From NCBI RefSeq assembly GCF_009754915.1, contig NZ_WPIK01000003.1, forward strand, positions 270,739 through 334,738: 64,000 nucleotides of DNA. The letters run 5' to 3'. Below the pieces are notes generated by a model. The model saw only the letters and a list, made by a program, of their open reading frames with translations. It made no database searches and was not told the DNA's origin. Source of the DNA: Mucilaginibacter arboris. GTDB taxonomy: Bacteria; Bacteroidota; Bacteroidia; Sphingobacteriales; Sphingobacteriaceae. This document shows, one piece after another, positions 52,826-62,531 of the stretch (positions are counted from its first letter, which is position 1; every line of letters starts with the position of its first letter). The translations under genes and the position numbers were made by a program.

Positions 52826-55282
52826 ATGAAAAAAATACTTTTACAACTCGTTATACTTCTTTTACCGGTTATAAATTATGCTCAAAGTATTGGTAATTAC
52901 GTTTCCGGGTTTAAAAAGGCAGGAAACGAACTGTCTTTTACCACAACCGGCGGAGAAGTGAAGCTTGATTTTTGCACCAGCAGTATGTTCCGTGTCCGTG
53001 CTTCGTGGAATAAAAAGTTTGAAGCGGATGAAAATTTAATGGTAGTTAATTACCGCTTTCCGGATATTAAATTAACGGTTGCAGAACAAAAAGATCATTT
53101 TAAAATCTCTACCGATTCGCTTTCGATCAATATTTTTAAAGCGCCTTTTCGTATCGATGTTTTTAATAAACAGGGGCGTTTGCTTTCTTCGGAATCGCCT
53201 TCACCACAACAAGAAAACTTATTTAAGCAAGGCGATACGGTTGGCTGTCGTAAAACAATTATGCCCGATGAGCATTTTTTTGGTTTTGGCGAACGGATGG
53301 ATTTTCTCGACCGAAGAAGCAAAAAACTGAAACTAAATGTTGGCCGCGGCAACGAAATGCCTTATATTATCGGTGCTTATAATATTCTGGAGGCCAATTA
53401 TTGCCCGGTCCCGTTTATGATGAGTACGCGTGGTTATGGCATTTTTCTGCATAATTCTTCTGCTACCGAGTGGGATGTGGCGGCTTCTAAAAATAACCAG
53501 CTTAATTTTAAAGCTGTTGACGGACCGCTGGATTATTACTTTATGTATGGCCCGGATTTTCCATCCATCTTAAATCAATACACCACATTAACTGGTAAAA
53601 GCCCAATGCTGCCCCAATTTGCTTTGGGCTTGCATGTAGGAACTTATAGCGGCGGAACCTGGGGTTACGAAGCTAAAACTTCAACACATTATGTAGTAGA
53701 ACTGGCAAAAAAGTTTAGGCAAATGGGCATTCCTGCTGATCTGATCTGGCTGGATTCTACCTGGCGACTGTTTGGAGAAGTTGGCGGAAAAGGCGCAACG
53801 AGTTTTGAATGGCGCGAAACATTTAAAGATCCGAAAGCGATGTTCGACAGTTTGTATGCCATGAATTACAAAATGGTTGGTTTGCATATCCGTCCGCGGG
53901 TGGATAATGCCAGGAAGCTGAACTTGCTGGATCAGGCAAAAGCCAAAGGATTTACTTATCCTGAAAATGGAAAACCTGGAGAATTTGTTAATTTTTTCGA
54001 CCAGAAAGCAGTGGATTGGTGGTGGCAAAACGGCTTAATGCGTGTTGCTGCACAAGGGGCAAAGTTTGTAAAAACAGATGAAGGAAGCGCTTTTGCTTCG
54101 CTGGCGAATGAAAGTGATAAAGTCGGGCCAACGGGAAAAGAAGCAGAACGTTTGCATAACGTATTCCCGATCGCTTATGCCAAAGCTCCTTTTGAAAAGT
54201 TTCAGGAATTTAACAAAGTGCGCGGTTTAAACCATACGCGCGAAGGTTACAGTGGCATCCAGCGTTATCCGTTTATTTTTGCCGGCGACTGGCCAAGCGA
54301 ATGGCAATATTTTGCGCCCGTAATTAAAGCAGGCATCAATATCGGACTTTCGGGCGTAGGCGATTGGGGACATTGTATGGGCGGATTTGAGCATCCGGCC
54401 GATCCGGAATTGTACATCCGTTGGGTGCAGTTCGGCATGTTTAGTCCGGTTGCAATGGTTTTCGGCATGGATCATCCCGGGTACAAAGAACCGTGGAATT
54501 ATGGCGATGCCGCTTTAAAAAACTTCAAAAAATACGATCTGCTGCGTTACCGCATGATCCCGTATTTATACTCAACCCAATATCAGCAATATAAAACCGG
54601 TTTGCCCATGATGCGCGCGCTGGTTTTGCAGGATCAGCAGGATGAAAACACGTACGAAATTGGCGATCAATATATGCTGGGCGATAACTTGATGGTTTGT
54701 CCGGTTACTACAAAACGCGCTGTAACGCGTACCGTTTATCTGCCAAAAGGAAACTGGTTTGATTACTGGACGGGCAAAAAATATTCCGGGAAACAGTATG
54801 TGCATGTTTTAACTCCGTTAGATACCATTCCGCTTTTTGTAAAAGCTGGCGGCATTATCCCGATGCAGCCCGAAATGAAATATTTTGGCGAGAAGAAAGC
54901 CGATGTGATCACGCTGGATATTTTCCCCGAAGGGAAATCAAGTTATAATTTGTATGAAGATGATGGCAAAAGCTTGGCTTACCAGCAGGGACAATTTGCG
55001 ATTACGAAGATCGATGCTTCTTTTACCGGGCAAAAATTAGAATTTGCTATTGCAAAACCTTTCGGGAGTTTTATTCCTGAAGCACATCGTTACCTTGCTA
55101 AAATCCGTTGGAACGGAGAAAAGCCATCAGCAATAACAGAAAACGGAAAGCCCATAGCTATTGCTTCCAATCCAGCTAATCTTGAAAAAGCTGCCGGTTG
55201 GTTTTTTGATGCCAATACAAAGATTTTATGGGTAAAAACAGCATCATCCAATCAGGCAAATATTCAAATCATTATTTTATAG
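52826..55282 (+). CDS. Glycoside hydrolase family 31
   Basis: An 818-residue secreted alpha-glycosidase, retaining, of the GH31 family (alpha-glucosidase, alpha-xylosidase or alpha-galactosidase). FGFGERMDFLDRR and LWLD-type substrate block DLIWLDSTWR, nucleophile D418 in FVKTDEGSAF, acid/base D488 in FAGDWPSEWQYF, and HCMGGFEHPADPELYIRWVQFG. DEGSAF instead of DGxE-type may mark a particular subfamily. C-terminal DUF5110-type domain with YNLYEDDG. Starts 11 nt after the GH115 stop; the signal peptide also carries the element core (52853-52870). Confidence 0.9.
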   Translation: MKKILLQLVILLLPVINYAQSIGNYVSGFKKAGNELSFTTTGGEVKLDFCTSSMFRVRASWNKKFEADENLMVVNYRFPDIKLTVAEQKDHFKISTDSLSINIFKAPFRIDVFNKQGRLLSSESPSPQQENLFKQGDTVGCRKTIMPDEHFFGFGERMDFLDRRSKKLKLNVGRGNEMPYIIGAYNILEANYCPVPFMMSTRGYGIFLHNSSATEWDVAASKNNQLNFKAVDGPLDYYFMYGPDFPSILNQYTTLTGKSPMLPQFALGLHVGTYSGGTWGYEAKTSTHYVVELAKKFRQMGIPADLIWLDSTWRLFGEVGGKGATSFEWRETFKDPKAMFDSLYAMNYKMVGLHIRPRVDNARKLNLLDQAKAKGFTYPENGKPGEFVNFFDQKAVDWWWQNGLMRVAAQGAKFVKTDEGSAFASLANESDKVGPTGKEAERLHNVFPIAYAKAPFEKFQEFNKVRGLNHTREGYSGIQRYPFIFAGDWPSEWQYFAPVIKAGINIGLSGVGDWGHCMGGFEHPADPELYIRWVQFGMFSPVAMVFGMDHPGYKEPWNYGDAALKNFKKYDLLRYRMIPYLYSTQYQQYKTGLPMMRALVLQDQQDENTYEIGDQYMLGDNLMVCPVTTKRAVTRTVYLPKGNWFDYWTGKKYSGKQYVHVLTPLDTIPLFVKAGGIIPMQPEMKYFGEKKADVITLDIFPEGKSSYNLYEDDGKSLAYQQGQFAITKIDASFTGQKLEFAIAKPFGSFIPEAHRYLAKIRWNGEKPSAITENGKPIAIASNPANLEKAAGWFFDANTKILWVKTASSNQANIQIIIL
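52853..52870 (-). repeat. Dispersed-element core within the GH31 signal peptide
   Basis: ATACTTCTTTTACCGGTT, encoding ILLLPV. Confidence 0.5.
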
Positions 55283-55283
55283 T

Positions 55284-58244
55284 ATGATGAAACGGTTCTT
55301 ACTTCAATTCCTGATGCTTCTTTTACTGGCAAATTTTGCAGAAGCTGCAGGTTCTCCCAGAACAAAATACAATTTTAATTCCGGCTGGAAATTATTTGTT
55401 GGCGATCCGCAAGGCGCAGAAGCAATAGGCTTTAATGATGCCGGTTGGAAAGCAGTAACGCTGCCGCATCCCTGGAACGAAGATGCTGCTTTTAAGGTTT
55501 CTATTGATGATTTGCCAACTGGGATTGCCTGGTACCGCAAACATTTTAAAATACCAGCAGGCGATGCCGGTAAAAAGGTTTTTTTGGAGTTTGAAGGGAT
55601 CCGGCAGGGAGGGGATTTTTATTTAAACGGAAAGTTTATCGGCAGAAACGAAAACGGTATCATGGCTTTTGGTTTCGATATCACTTCCCTTTTAATCCAA
55701 GGCGAAAATGTAATAGCAGTCCGCACGGATAATTCCTGGAACTATAAAGAGAAAACAACTGGTTCCGCTTTCCAATGGAACGATAAAAATTTCAATGCCA
55801 ATTATGGCGGCATCCACAAAAATGTTTGGCTGCACGTAACCGATAAATTGTACCAGACGCTGCCCTTGTACGAAGGCTTGCAGGCAACCGGCGTTTATAT
55901 TTATGCCAAAGATTTTAATATTCCCGCCAAAACTGCAGCGATAACTGCCGAAGCGCAGGTTAAGAACGATTATTCCTCAGCCAAAACTTTTCAGTACGAA
56001 GTAGAAATTAAAGACCTGGACGGCAAAACGGTAAAAGTATTTTCCGGAGAAAAAGCAACGGTCGGCCCGGGGGAAATGAAAACGGTAAGTGCTTCGGCCA
56101 AAATCAACAACCTCAACTTCTGGAGCTGGGGCTACGGTTATTTATATACTGTTTTTACCCGGTTAAAATTGGGCAATGCAGTGGTGGACGAAGTGCAAAC
56201 GAAAACCGGTTTCCGCAAAACAGAATTTAAAAACGGGATGGTTTATTTGAACGGCCGTGTGCTGATGATGCATGGCTACGGGCAGCGTACAAGTAACGAA
56301 TGGCCGGCTATTGGCAATGCCGTGCCTGCGTGGATGAGCGATTACAGCAATAATTTAATGGTAGAAAGCGGTGGGAATTTAGTGAGATGGATGCACATTA
56401 CACCCTGGAAACAAGATGTAGAATCTTGCGACCGTGTGGGTTTGATCCAGGCAATGCCAGCCGGTGATTCGGAAGGCGACGTGCAGGGAAGGAGATGGGA
56501 ACAACGCAAAGAAGTGATGCGGGATGCTATGATCTATAACAGAAATAACCCGAGCATCTTTTTTTATGAAAGCGGAAACAAAGGCGTGAGTGAGTTACAC
56601 ATGCAGGAAATGAAAGCCATTCGCGACCAGTATGATGCAAACGGCGGCCGTGCTATTGGCTCACGTGAAATGTTAGGCAGTAAAGTGGCCGAATACGGCG
56701 GCGAAATGCTGTATACGAATAAAAGCGCCGGTAAACCTTTGTGGGCGATGGAGTATTCGCGGGATGAAGGGCTGCGCAAGTATTGGGACAATTTTACGCC
56801 TCCTTTTCATAAAGATGGCGCCGGGCCGTTGCACAATAACGAAGATGCAAGTGCTTATAACCGCAACCAGGATTCTCATGCTTTGGAGGATGTGGCGCGC
56901 TGGTACGAGTTCTGGAAAGAAGGGCCGGGAACGGGAGACAGGGTGAGCTCCGGTGGGGTGAATATCATTTTTTCAGACTCGAATACCCATCATCGCGGCG
57001 AGGAAAATTACCGTAGGAGTGGTGAAGTGGATGCGCTTCGGATTGCAAAAGATGGATTTTATGCGCACCAGGTGATGTGGAACAATTGGGTAGTGCCGGA
57101 TAAAACAGCTATCCATATCATCGGCCATTGGAATTATGAGCCGGGAATTAAAAAAGATGTTTATGTAGTGGCCAGCGGCGATAAAGCAGAACTGTTTGTA
57201 AATGGGGTTTCACAGGGTTTTGGCGGGCAAAGCAACCGTTATGCTTTCACTTTTAAAAATGTAGCCTGGAAAGCAGGAACTTTAAAAGCCGTTTCTTATG
57301 ATCAGTCTGGTAAAAAACTGGCCGAAACGCAAATCAAAACAGCAGGCCAACCAGTAGCTTTAAAGCTCACTGCTTTTCAAAGTCCGACCGGGATGAAAGC
57401 AGATGGCGCAGATTTAGCTTTTGCCGAAGTAGAAGTGGTCGATGCCGTGGGAAACCGGTGCCCTACAGCTTTAAATACGGTTGATTTTACATTGAACGGC
57501 CCGGCAGAATGGCGCGGCGGACTGGCACAAGGCTCTGATAATTACATCCTGTCTAAAAGCCTTCCGGTAGAATGCGGCGTAAATAGGGTAATCATCAGAT
57601 CTACCACACAAGCCGGAAAAATCACGTTAATAGCTAATGCACAAGGTTTAAAACCAGCAACTTTGGTTTTGCAATCTGCCCCGGTTAAAGTTATCGATGG
57701 TTTGGCTTCAACTTTTCCTGCCGATGGTTTGAAACCTGCTTTAAAACGCGGCCCTACGCCTGCCGGCCCTTCTTATACCGTAACCCGGAAATCGGTAAAA
57801 ATTTGGGGTGCAACTGCAGGCGCCAATAGTGATAAAACCCAGGCGAGTTACGACGATAACGAGTTAACAGATTGGGTAAACGATGGCAATGTTGCTACTG
57901 CCTGGATTAAATATGAACTGGCTGAAGAAACAACGGTAAACGAAGTAGAATTAAAGCTTAATAATTTTAGAAGCCGGGTTTATCCAATCAAAATTTTGGT
58001 TGATGGCAAAGAGGCTTTTAATGGTTTGACCGAAAAGAGCTTAGGTTACTGTACGTTAACCTGCAAACCAATAAAAGGCAAAACGGTAACTATCCAGCTA
58101 ACAAATGGTAATATTACGCAGCCCACGGGCAATTCAGGAGTGGAAGTGAATGGCAAAAAACTGGATGACGGCGTAACCCGGGATGATAAAAACGCAAAAG
58201 GAACGCTTAGCATTATCGAAGCAGAAATTTACACTAAACCCTAA
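55284..58244 (+). CDS. Glycoside hydrolase family 2 with C-terminal carbohydrate-binding-like domain
   Basis: A 986-residue secreted GH2 enzyme. Signal peptide about 1-22 (ANFAEAA); sandwich domain about 25-205 (LPHPWNEDAAF, VRTDNSWNY), Ig-like, TIM barrel about 310-590, DUF4982 and Ig domains, and a C-terminal discoidin-like domain about 850-986 (DDNELTDWVNDGNVATAWIKYELAE). The canonical GNE acid/base motif reads FFYESGNKGVSE; WAMEYSRDEG offers a candidate nucleophile Glu. It therefore belongs to a divergent subgroup or has altered catalysis. Starts one base after the GH31 stop codon and just before the mutarotase gene. Met 2 (55287) is an alternative start. Confidence 0.82.
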   Translation: MMKRFLLQFLMLLLLANFAEAAGSPRTKYNFNSGWKLFVGDPQGAEAIGFNDAGWKAVTLPHPWNEDAAFKVSIDDLPTGIAWYRKHFKIPAGDAGKKVFLEFEGIRQGGDFYLNGKFIGRNENGIMAFGFDITSLLIQGENVIAVRTDNSWNYKEKTTGSAFQWNDKNFNANYGGIHKNVWLHVTDKLYQTLPLYEGLQATGVYIYAKDFNIPAKTAAITAEAQVKNDYSSAKTFQYEVEIKDLDGKTVKVFSGEKATVGPGEMKTVSASAKINNLNFWSWGYGYLYTVFTRLKLGNAVVDEVQTKTGFRKTEFKNGMVYLNGRVLMMHGYGQRTSNEWPAIGNAVPAWMSDYSNNLMVESGGNLVRWMHITPWKQDVESCDRVGLIQAMPAGDSEGDVQGRRWEQRKEVMRDAMIYNRNNPSIFFYESGNKGVSELHMQEMKAIRDQYDANGGRAIGSREMLGSKVAEYGGEMLYTNKSAGKPLWAMEYSRDEGLRKYWDNFTPPFHKDGAGPLHNNEDASAYNRNQDSHALEDVARWYEFWKEGPGTGDRVSSGGVNIIFSDSNTHHRGEENYRRSGEVDALRIAKDGFYAHQVMWNNWVVPDKTAIHIIGHWNYEPGIKKDVYVVASGDKAELFVNGVSQGFGGQSNRYAFTFKNVAWKAGTLKAVSYDQSGKKLAETQIKTAGQPVALKLTAFQSPTGMKADGADLAFAEVEVVDAVGNRCPTALNTVDFTLNGPAEWRGGLAQGSDNYILSKSLPVECGVNRVIIRSTTQAGKITLIANAQGLKPATLVLQSAPVKVIDGLASTFPADGLKPALKRGPTPAGPSYTVTRKSVKIWGATAGANSDKTQASYDDNELTDWVNDGNVATAWIKYELAEETTVNEVELKLNNFRSRVYPIKILVDGKEAFNGLTEKSLGYCTLTCKPIKGKTVTIQLTNGNITQPTGNSGVEVNGKKLDDGVTRDDKNAKGTLSIIEAEIYTKP
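55314..55330 (-). repeat. Dispersed-element core within the GH2 signal peptide
   Basis: ATGCTTCTTTTACTGGC, encoding MLLLLA. Confidence 0.55.
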
Positions 58245-58245
58245 A

Positions 58246-58560
58246 ATGATCATGAAAGTAGCTTTTAAAATGAAATTAAAACCTGGCTTTGAACGGGAAT
58301 ATCAAAAACGTCATGACGAGATCTGGCCGGAGCTGGCGCAACTGCTTAAAGATAACGGCATCAGCGATTATACTATTTTTCTGGATGAAGAAACCCATAC
58401 TTTGTTTGCTGTGCAAAAATTATCAGGCCAATCTTCGCAGGATTTAGGCCAGACGGAAATTGTAAAAAAATGGTGGGCTTACATGGCTGATCTCATGGAT
58501 ACGAATCCTGATAATTCTCCGGTTTCAGTTCCTTTAAAAGAAGTTTTTCATCTCGATTAA
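58246..58560 (+). CDS. rhaM: L-rhamnose mutarotase
   Basis: A 104-residue cytoplasmic enzyme that interconverts alpha and beta anomers of L-rhamnose, feeding rhamnose isomerase. Family sequence: VAFKMKLKPGFEREYQKRHDEIWPEL with the catalytic His, then NGISDYTIFLDEETHTLFAV and WWAYMADLMDTN. The longer frame from 58183 lies within the upstream GH2 and is not used; Met at 58246 starts one base after the GH2 stop (a second Met at 58252 also fits). Confirms that rhamnose is the sugar processed by the locus. Confidence 0.92.
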   Translation: MIMKVAFKMKLKPGFEREYQKRHDEIWPELAQLLKDNGISDYTIFLDEETHTLFAVQKLSGQSSQDLGQTEIVKKWWAYMADLMDTNPDNSPVSVPLKEVFHLD

Positions 58561-58574
58561 AACCTCAATTTAAT

Positions 58575-61370
58575 ATGAAGAAATTAATAGGATTAGTTGC
58601 CGCAACAGCAATACTGTTTTTAGCAGGTAAAAATGGTGATGCCCAAAATATGGGTTTAGCGCAAAATTTTTGGCCGACAATCAAAAAGGAAATGCACCCC
58701 TGGACACGTTGGTGGTGGATGGGCAATGCCGTGGACGAGCAGAATGTTGCATCACTTTTAAAACAATACCATGATGCCGGGATTGGCGGCGTTGAAATTA
58801 CGCCGATTTACGGGGCAGTGGGTTACGAGCAGCGTTACCTGGATTTTCTCTCGCCTAAATGGATGGACGTATTAAATTATACGGTAAAAGAAGCAACAAG
58901 CCTCAATATGGGTGTTGACATGAACACCGGCACTGGCTGGCCTTTTGGCGGTCCGCAAATTACGCCTGAACTGGCTGCATCTAAATTGCTCATCCAAAAA
59001 TATCCGTTAAAAGCAGGGGATGCCTTAACGGAAAAAATACAGGTAAACGATGCAAGGCAAAAAGCTGTAGCTAAATTACAGGCGGTAATGGCTTATGGTG
59101 ACAAAGGCGAAGTGATAGATGTAACAGCAAAAGTTGCCGCAGACGGAACTTTGAACTGGAAACCTACAACCGGAAACTGGCAACTGTTAGCTGCTTTCGA
59201 TGGTAAATCCCGGCAAATGGTTAAACGTGCTGCGCCAGGCGGAGAAGGTTTGGTAATGGACCACCTTAATAAAAAAGCAGTTGATGTTTACCTGAAACGA
59301 TTTGACGATGCTTATCAGGGTAAAATCCCCGGTATCAATAATTATTTTAATGATAGTTATGAAGTTTTTGGTGCGGATTGGTCGCCGGCACTTTTTGATG
59401 AATTTCAGAAACGGCGAGGCTACGATTTAAAGCAGCACCTTTTAGAATTATCTTCCAAAGATTCTACTAACGAAAATGTGGCCCGCGTTAAATCTGATTA
59501 CCGGGAAACCATGAGCGATATGGTATTGCATAATTTTACGGAGAACTGGACAGATTGGACACATAAAAATCATAGTAAAACAAGAAATCAGTCGCACGGT
59601 TCGCCGGGAAATTTATTGGATCTGTACGGAACAGTTGACGTGCCGGAATGCGAAACTTTTGGTTCAAGTTACTTTCCGATTCCAGGTTTGAGGCGTGATA
59701 GCGCCGATGTCCGCAATGTAGATCCTGATCCTATGATGTTTAAATTTGCTACTTCGGCAGCTCATGTAAACGGAAAACCTTTCGCTTCTTCCGAAACTTT
59801 TACCTGGCTGGCAGAGCATTTTAAAGCTTCGCTTTCTCAGTGTAAACCCGAAGTGGAAAACATTTTTCTTTCGGGCGTGAACCACGTTTTCTTTCACGGA
59901 ACCGCTTATACGCCGCAGGATGTTCCTTTTCCGGGATGGTTATTTTATGCTTCGGTTAACTTCTCGCCAACCAATACTTTCTGGCCGCATATTAAAGGCA
60001 TGAACGATTACATCACCCGCTGTCAGTCGGTTTTGCAGGATGGCAAAGCAGACAACGACATCCTGATGTACTGGCCGGTTTATGATGTTTGGAACAAGGC
60101 ATCGGGTATGGAAATGCTGCTGGCTATTCATGGCATAAATGCATGGCTTCGTCCAACGCAGTTTTACCAGCAATCCAAACAGTTAACGCAGAAAGGTTAT
60201 ACCATAGATTTTATTTCGGATACACAAGTTGGTGCAACTAAAGTAGTCAGCGGAATGCTGCAAACTAATGTTAACGCTTCGCCTTATAAAGTTATCATCA
60301 TTCCAGAATGTAAAATGATGCCGGTTGCTACCTTGAGAAATATTTTGCAATTGGCCAATAATGGCGCAACGGTAATCTTTCAAAAATTACCAGAAGATGT
60401 ACCAGGTTTAAATGATCTGGAAGGCCGCAGAAAAGTATTTAAACAAATGCTGGCCACACTTAAATTTTCTGCCGGTAAAAACAGCATCAGCGAATTTAAA
60501 ACCGGGAAAGGGTCTGTATTATTAGCTTCCGATTTACAATCAGCTTTGGATTTTAAGCAGGTAAAACGGGAAGCTTTAACAGACTCAGGGTTAGAATTTA
60601 ACCGGCGCAGAATTGATGGCGGTAAATATTATTACCTGGTTAACCACACGGCAAAAGCAATCGATCAGCAAATTATTTTAAATGGTGATGGAAAATATGC
60701 AGTGATATTAGACCCTCAATCTGGTGATAGCGGAATGGCTGAAACCTCTTCTGCTAATCATCAGCTTACTGTTCATCTGCAGCTAAAATCCGGGGAAGCA
60801 TTAATTTTAAAGGTTTATAATCAGCAAAAACCTGCTGTTAACAACTGGGTTTATTTAAACAAACCCACGAAAACCATCAGCGTAAATAACAATTGGAACT
60901 TACATTTTACAGCAGGCGGGCCCGAACTTCCTGCAGGCCAAAAGCTGAGCAAGCTGGGTTCGTGGACAGAACTGCCGGGCCCGAAAGTAACAGCTTTTTC
61001 TGGTAGCGGTGTTTATACCAGCACCATTTTTTTGCCGGTAAAAACAGCAAAAGAGTATGTGTTGAATTTAGGCAGGGTTGCAGAAAGTGCGCATGTTTGG
61101 ATTAATGGGAAAGATGCAGGCATTTTGTGGGCAAACCCATTTGAAGCAAGGATCGGAAAATATCTTCATGCCGGAACGAATACAATTAAGGTTGAAGTGG
61201 CCAACCTGATGGCCAACCGCATCAGCGATATGGATAAAAAAGGTATCCAGTGGCGTAAATACCATGAAATTAATTTTGTAAACATCAATTATTTACCTTT
61301 TGATGCTTCCAAATGGCAACCCATGGCTTCTGGTTTAATCGGGCCGGTTACGGTTGTGGGTTATAATTAG
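58575..61370 (+). CDS. Alpha-L-rhamnosidase, GH106
   Basis: A 931-residue secreted GH106 enzyme that removes terminal L-rhamnose from rhamnogalacturonan. Signal peptide ends NGDAQ. The start of the catalytic domain has WTRWWWMGNAVDEQNVASLLKQY and GIGGVEITPIYG, both family hallmarks; VDMNTGTGWPFGGPQI and NDSYEVFGADWSPALFDEFQ carry acidic candidates for catalysis. C-terminal beta sandwich: HVWINGKDAGILWANPFE, TNTIKVEVANLMANR. Follows the mutarotase by 14 nt. Confidence 0.92.
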   Translation: MKKLIGLVAATAILFLAGKNGDAQNMGLAQNFWPTIKKEMHPWTRWWWMGNAVDEQNVASLLKQYHDAGIGGVEITPIYGAVGYEQRYLDFLSPKWMDVLNYTVKEATSLNMGVDMNTGTGWPFGGPQITPELAASKLLIQKYPLKAGDALTEKIQVNDARQKAVAKLQAVMAYGDKGEVIDVTAKVAADGTLNWKPTTGNWQLLAAFDGKSRQMVKRAAPGGEGLVMDHLNKKAVDVYLKRFDDAYQGKIPGINNYFNDSYEVFGADWSPALFDEFQKRRGYDLKQHLLELSSKDSTNENVARVKSDYRETMSDMVLHNFTENWTDWTHKNHSKTRNQSHGSPGNLLDLYGTVDVPECETFGSSYFPIPGLRRDSADVRNVDPDPMMFKFATSAAHVNGKPFASSETFTWLAEHFKASLSQCKPEVENIFLSGVNHVFFHGTAYTPQDVPFPGWLFYASVNFSPTNTFWPHIKGMNDYITRCQSVLQDGKADNDILMYWPVYDVWNKASGMEMLLAIHGINAWLRPTQFYQQSKQLTQKGYTIDFISDTQVGATKVVSGMLQTNVNASPYKVIIIPECKMMPVATLRNILQLANNGATVIFQKLPEDVPGLNDLEGRRKVFKQMLATLKFSAGKNSISEFKTGKGSVLLASDLQSALDFKQVKREALTDSGLEFNRRRIDGGKYYYLVNHTAKAIDQQIILNGDGKYAVILDPQSGDSGMAETSSANHQLTVHLQLKSGEALILKVYNQQKPAVNNWVYLNKPTKTISVNNNWNLHFTAGGPELPAGQKLSKLGSWTELPGPKVTAFSGSGVYTSTIFLPVKTAKEYVLNLGRVAESAHVWINGKDAGILWANPFEARIGKYLHAGTNTIKVEVANLMANRISDMDKKGIQWRKYHEINFVNINYLPFDASKWQPMASGLIGPVTVVGYN

Positions 61371-61428
61371 TTTTTTGTGGAAGGAACCCTTTTTATTGAT
61401 ACTTTTATAGTGCGAAACCTAAGTATTA

Positions 61429-62460
61429 ATGAAGCCGATTAAATTTTTTAGTTTTATAAAAGTAGATGAATATTCTGCTACGCCAAAATACCTGCAGCTA
61501 ACTAATTCTATCCTCACAGCTATCGAAACCGGAAAAATTCAAAAGGATGATCTGTTGCCTTCCATTAATGAATTAAGTTACGAACTCGAGATTTCGCGGG
61601 ATACGGCCGAAAAAGGTTATAAATATTTGAAAAAGCTGGGCGTTTTAGGTTCTATTCCTGGTAAAGGTTATTACATCATCAGTACAGATTTCAGGCAGAC
61701 TTTAAAAATCTGCCTGCTTTTTAACAAGTTAAGCTCTCATAAAAAAATAATTTACGATTCTTTTATTGCTGCCATTGGTGAGAACGTAGCGATTGATTTT
61801 TACATTTACAATAATGATTTTTCTTTATTTAAAAAACTGGTAACCAACAAAAAAGATCAGTACTCGCATTTTGTTATCATCCCCCATTTTATTGAAGGCG
61901 GAGAAAATGCACATGAAGTCATCAACCTCATCCCGAAGGAAAAGCTGGTTTTATTAGATAAAAAAATACCCGGTGTAAATGGAGAATATGCAGCAGTTTA
62001 CGAAAATTTTGAGAAAGATATTTATGTATCGCTGGACCAGGCACGCGAGCAATTAAGCAAGTATAACACCATTAAACTCATCTTTCCGAAAGATAGTTAT
62101 TTTCCGAAAGAAATCATCAAAGGGTTCAGCCGTTTTTGCCAGCAATATGCTTTTACCCATAAAGTGATCAGTTGTTTAACCGAGGAAGAATTGCAGGAAG
62201 GCGTAGCCTACATCAACCTAATGGAAAACGATTTGGTGGTCCTAATTGAAAAAATTATTTCTTCTAACTTTGAAATTGGTAAGCAAATTGGGGTTATTTC
62301 TTATAATGAAATCCCTTTAAAAAAGATTATTTTAAATGGCATTACCACCATCTCTACTGATTTTAAAGAAATGGGTACGCTGGCTGCACAGTTGATTTTA
62401 GAAAACTCTCCGCGGCATGTAGAAGTTCCTTTTACTTTAACTTTGCGAAATTCTTTGTAA
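61429..62460 (+). CDS. GntR-family regulator with periplasmic-binding-like sensor
   Basis: A 343-residue cytoplasmic transcription factor. Winged helix-turn-helix of the GntR type about 15-85 (YLQLTNSILTAIETGKIQ, LPSINELSYELEISRDTAEKGY, IPGKGYYI) joined to a LacI-like sugar-binding domain about 95-340 (FVIIPHF, VLLDKKIPGVNG, GVISYNEIPLKKI, GITTISTDFKEMG). Such proteins control rhamnose and pectin loci in Bacteroidota. Position at the end of the locus right after the rhamnosidase suggests it senses rhamnose or a derivative; inferred. Confidence 0.9.
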   Translation: MKPIKFFSFIKVDEYSATPKYLQLTNSILTAIETGKIQKDDLLPSINELSYELEISRDTAEKGYKYLKKLGVLGSIPGKGYYIISTDFRQTLKICLLFNKLSSHKKIIYDSFIAAIGENVAIDFYIYNNDFSLFKKLVTNKKDQYSHFVIIPHFIEGGENAHEVINLIPKEKLVLLDKKIPGVNGEYAAVYENFEKDIYVSLDQAREQLSKYNTIKLIFPKDSYFPKEIIKGFSRFCQQYAFTHKVISCLTEEELQEGVAYINLMENDLVVLIEKIISSNFEIGKQIGVISYNEIPLKKIILNGITTISTDFKEMGTLAAQLILENSPRHVEVPFTLTLRNSL

Positions 62461-62501
62461 ATTCAACTCCTTACCAAGAAGATGGACAATAAAAATTATC
62501 T

Positions 62502-62515
62502 GATAAAAGAAGCAT
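62502..62515 (+). repeat. Dispersed-element core after the GntR gene
   Basis: GATAAAAGAAGCAT, 41 nt after the regulator stop and 16 nt before the DUF72 start. Confidence 0.6.
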
Positions 62516-62531
62516 TTGCTTATATTTAAGA

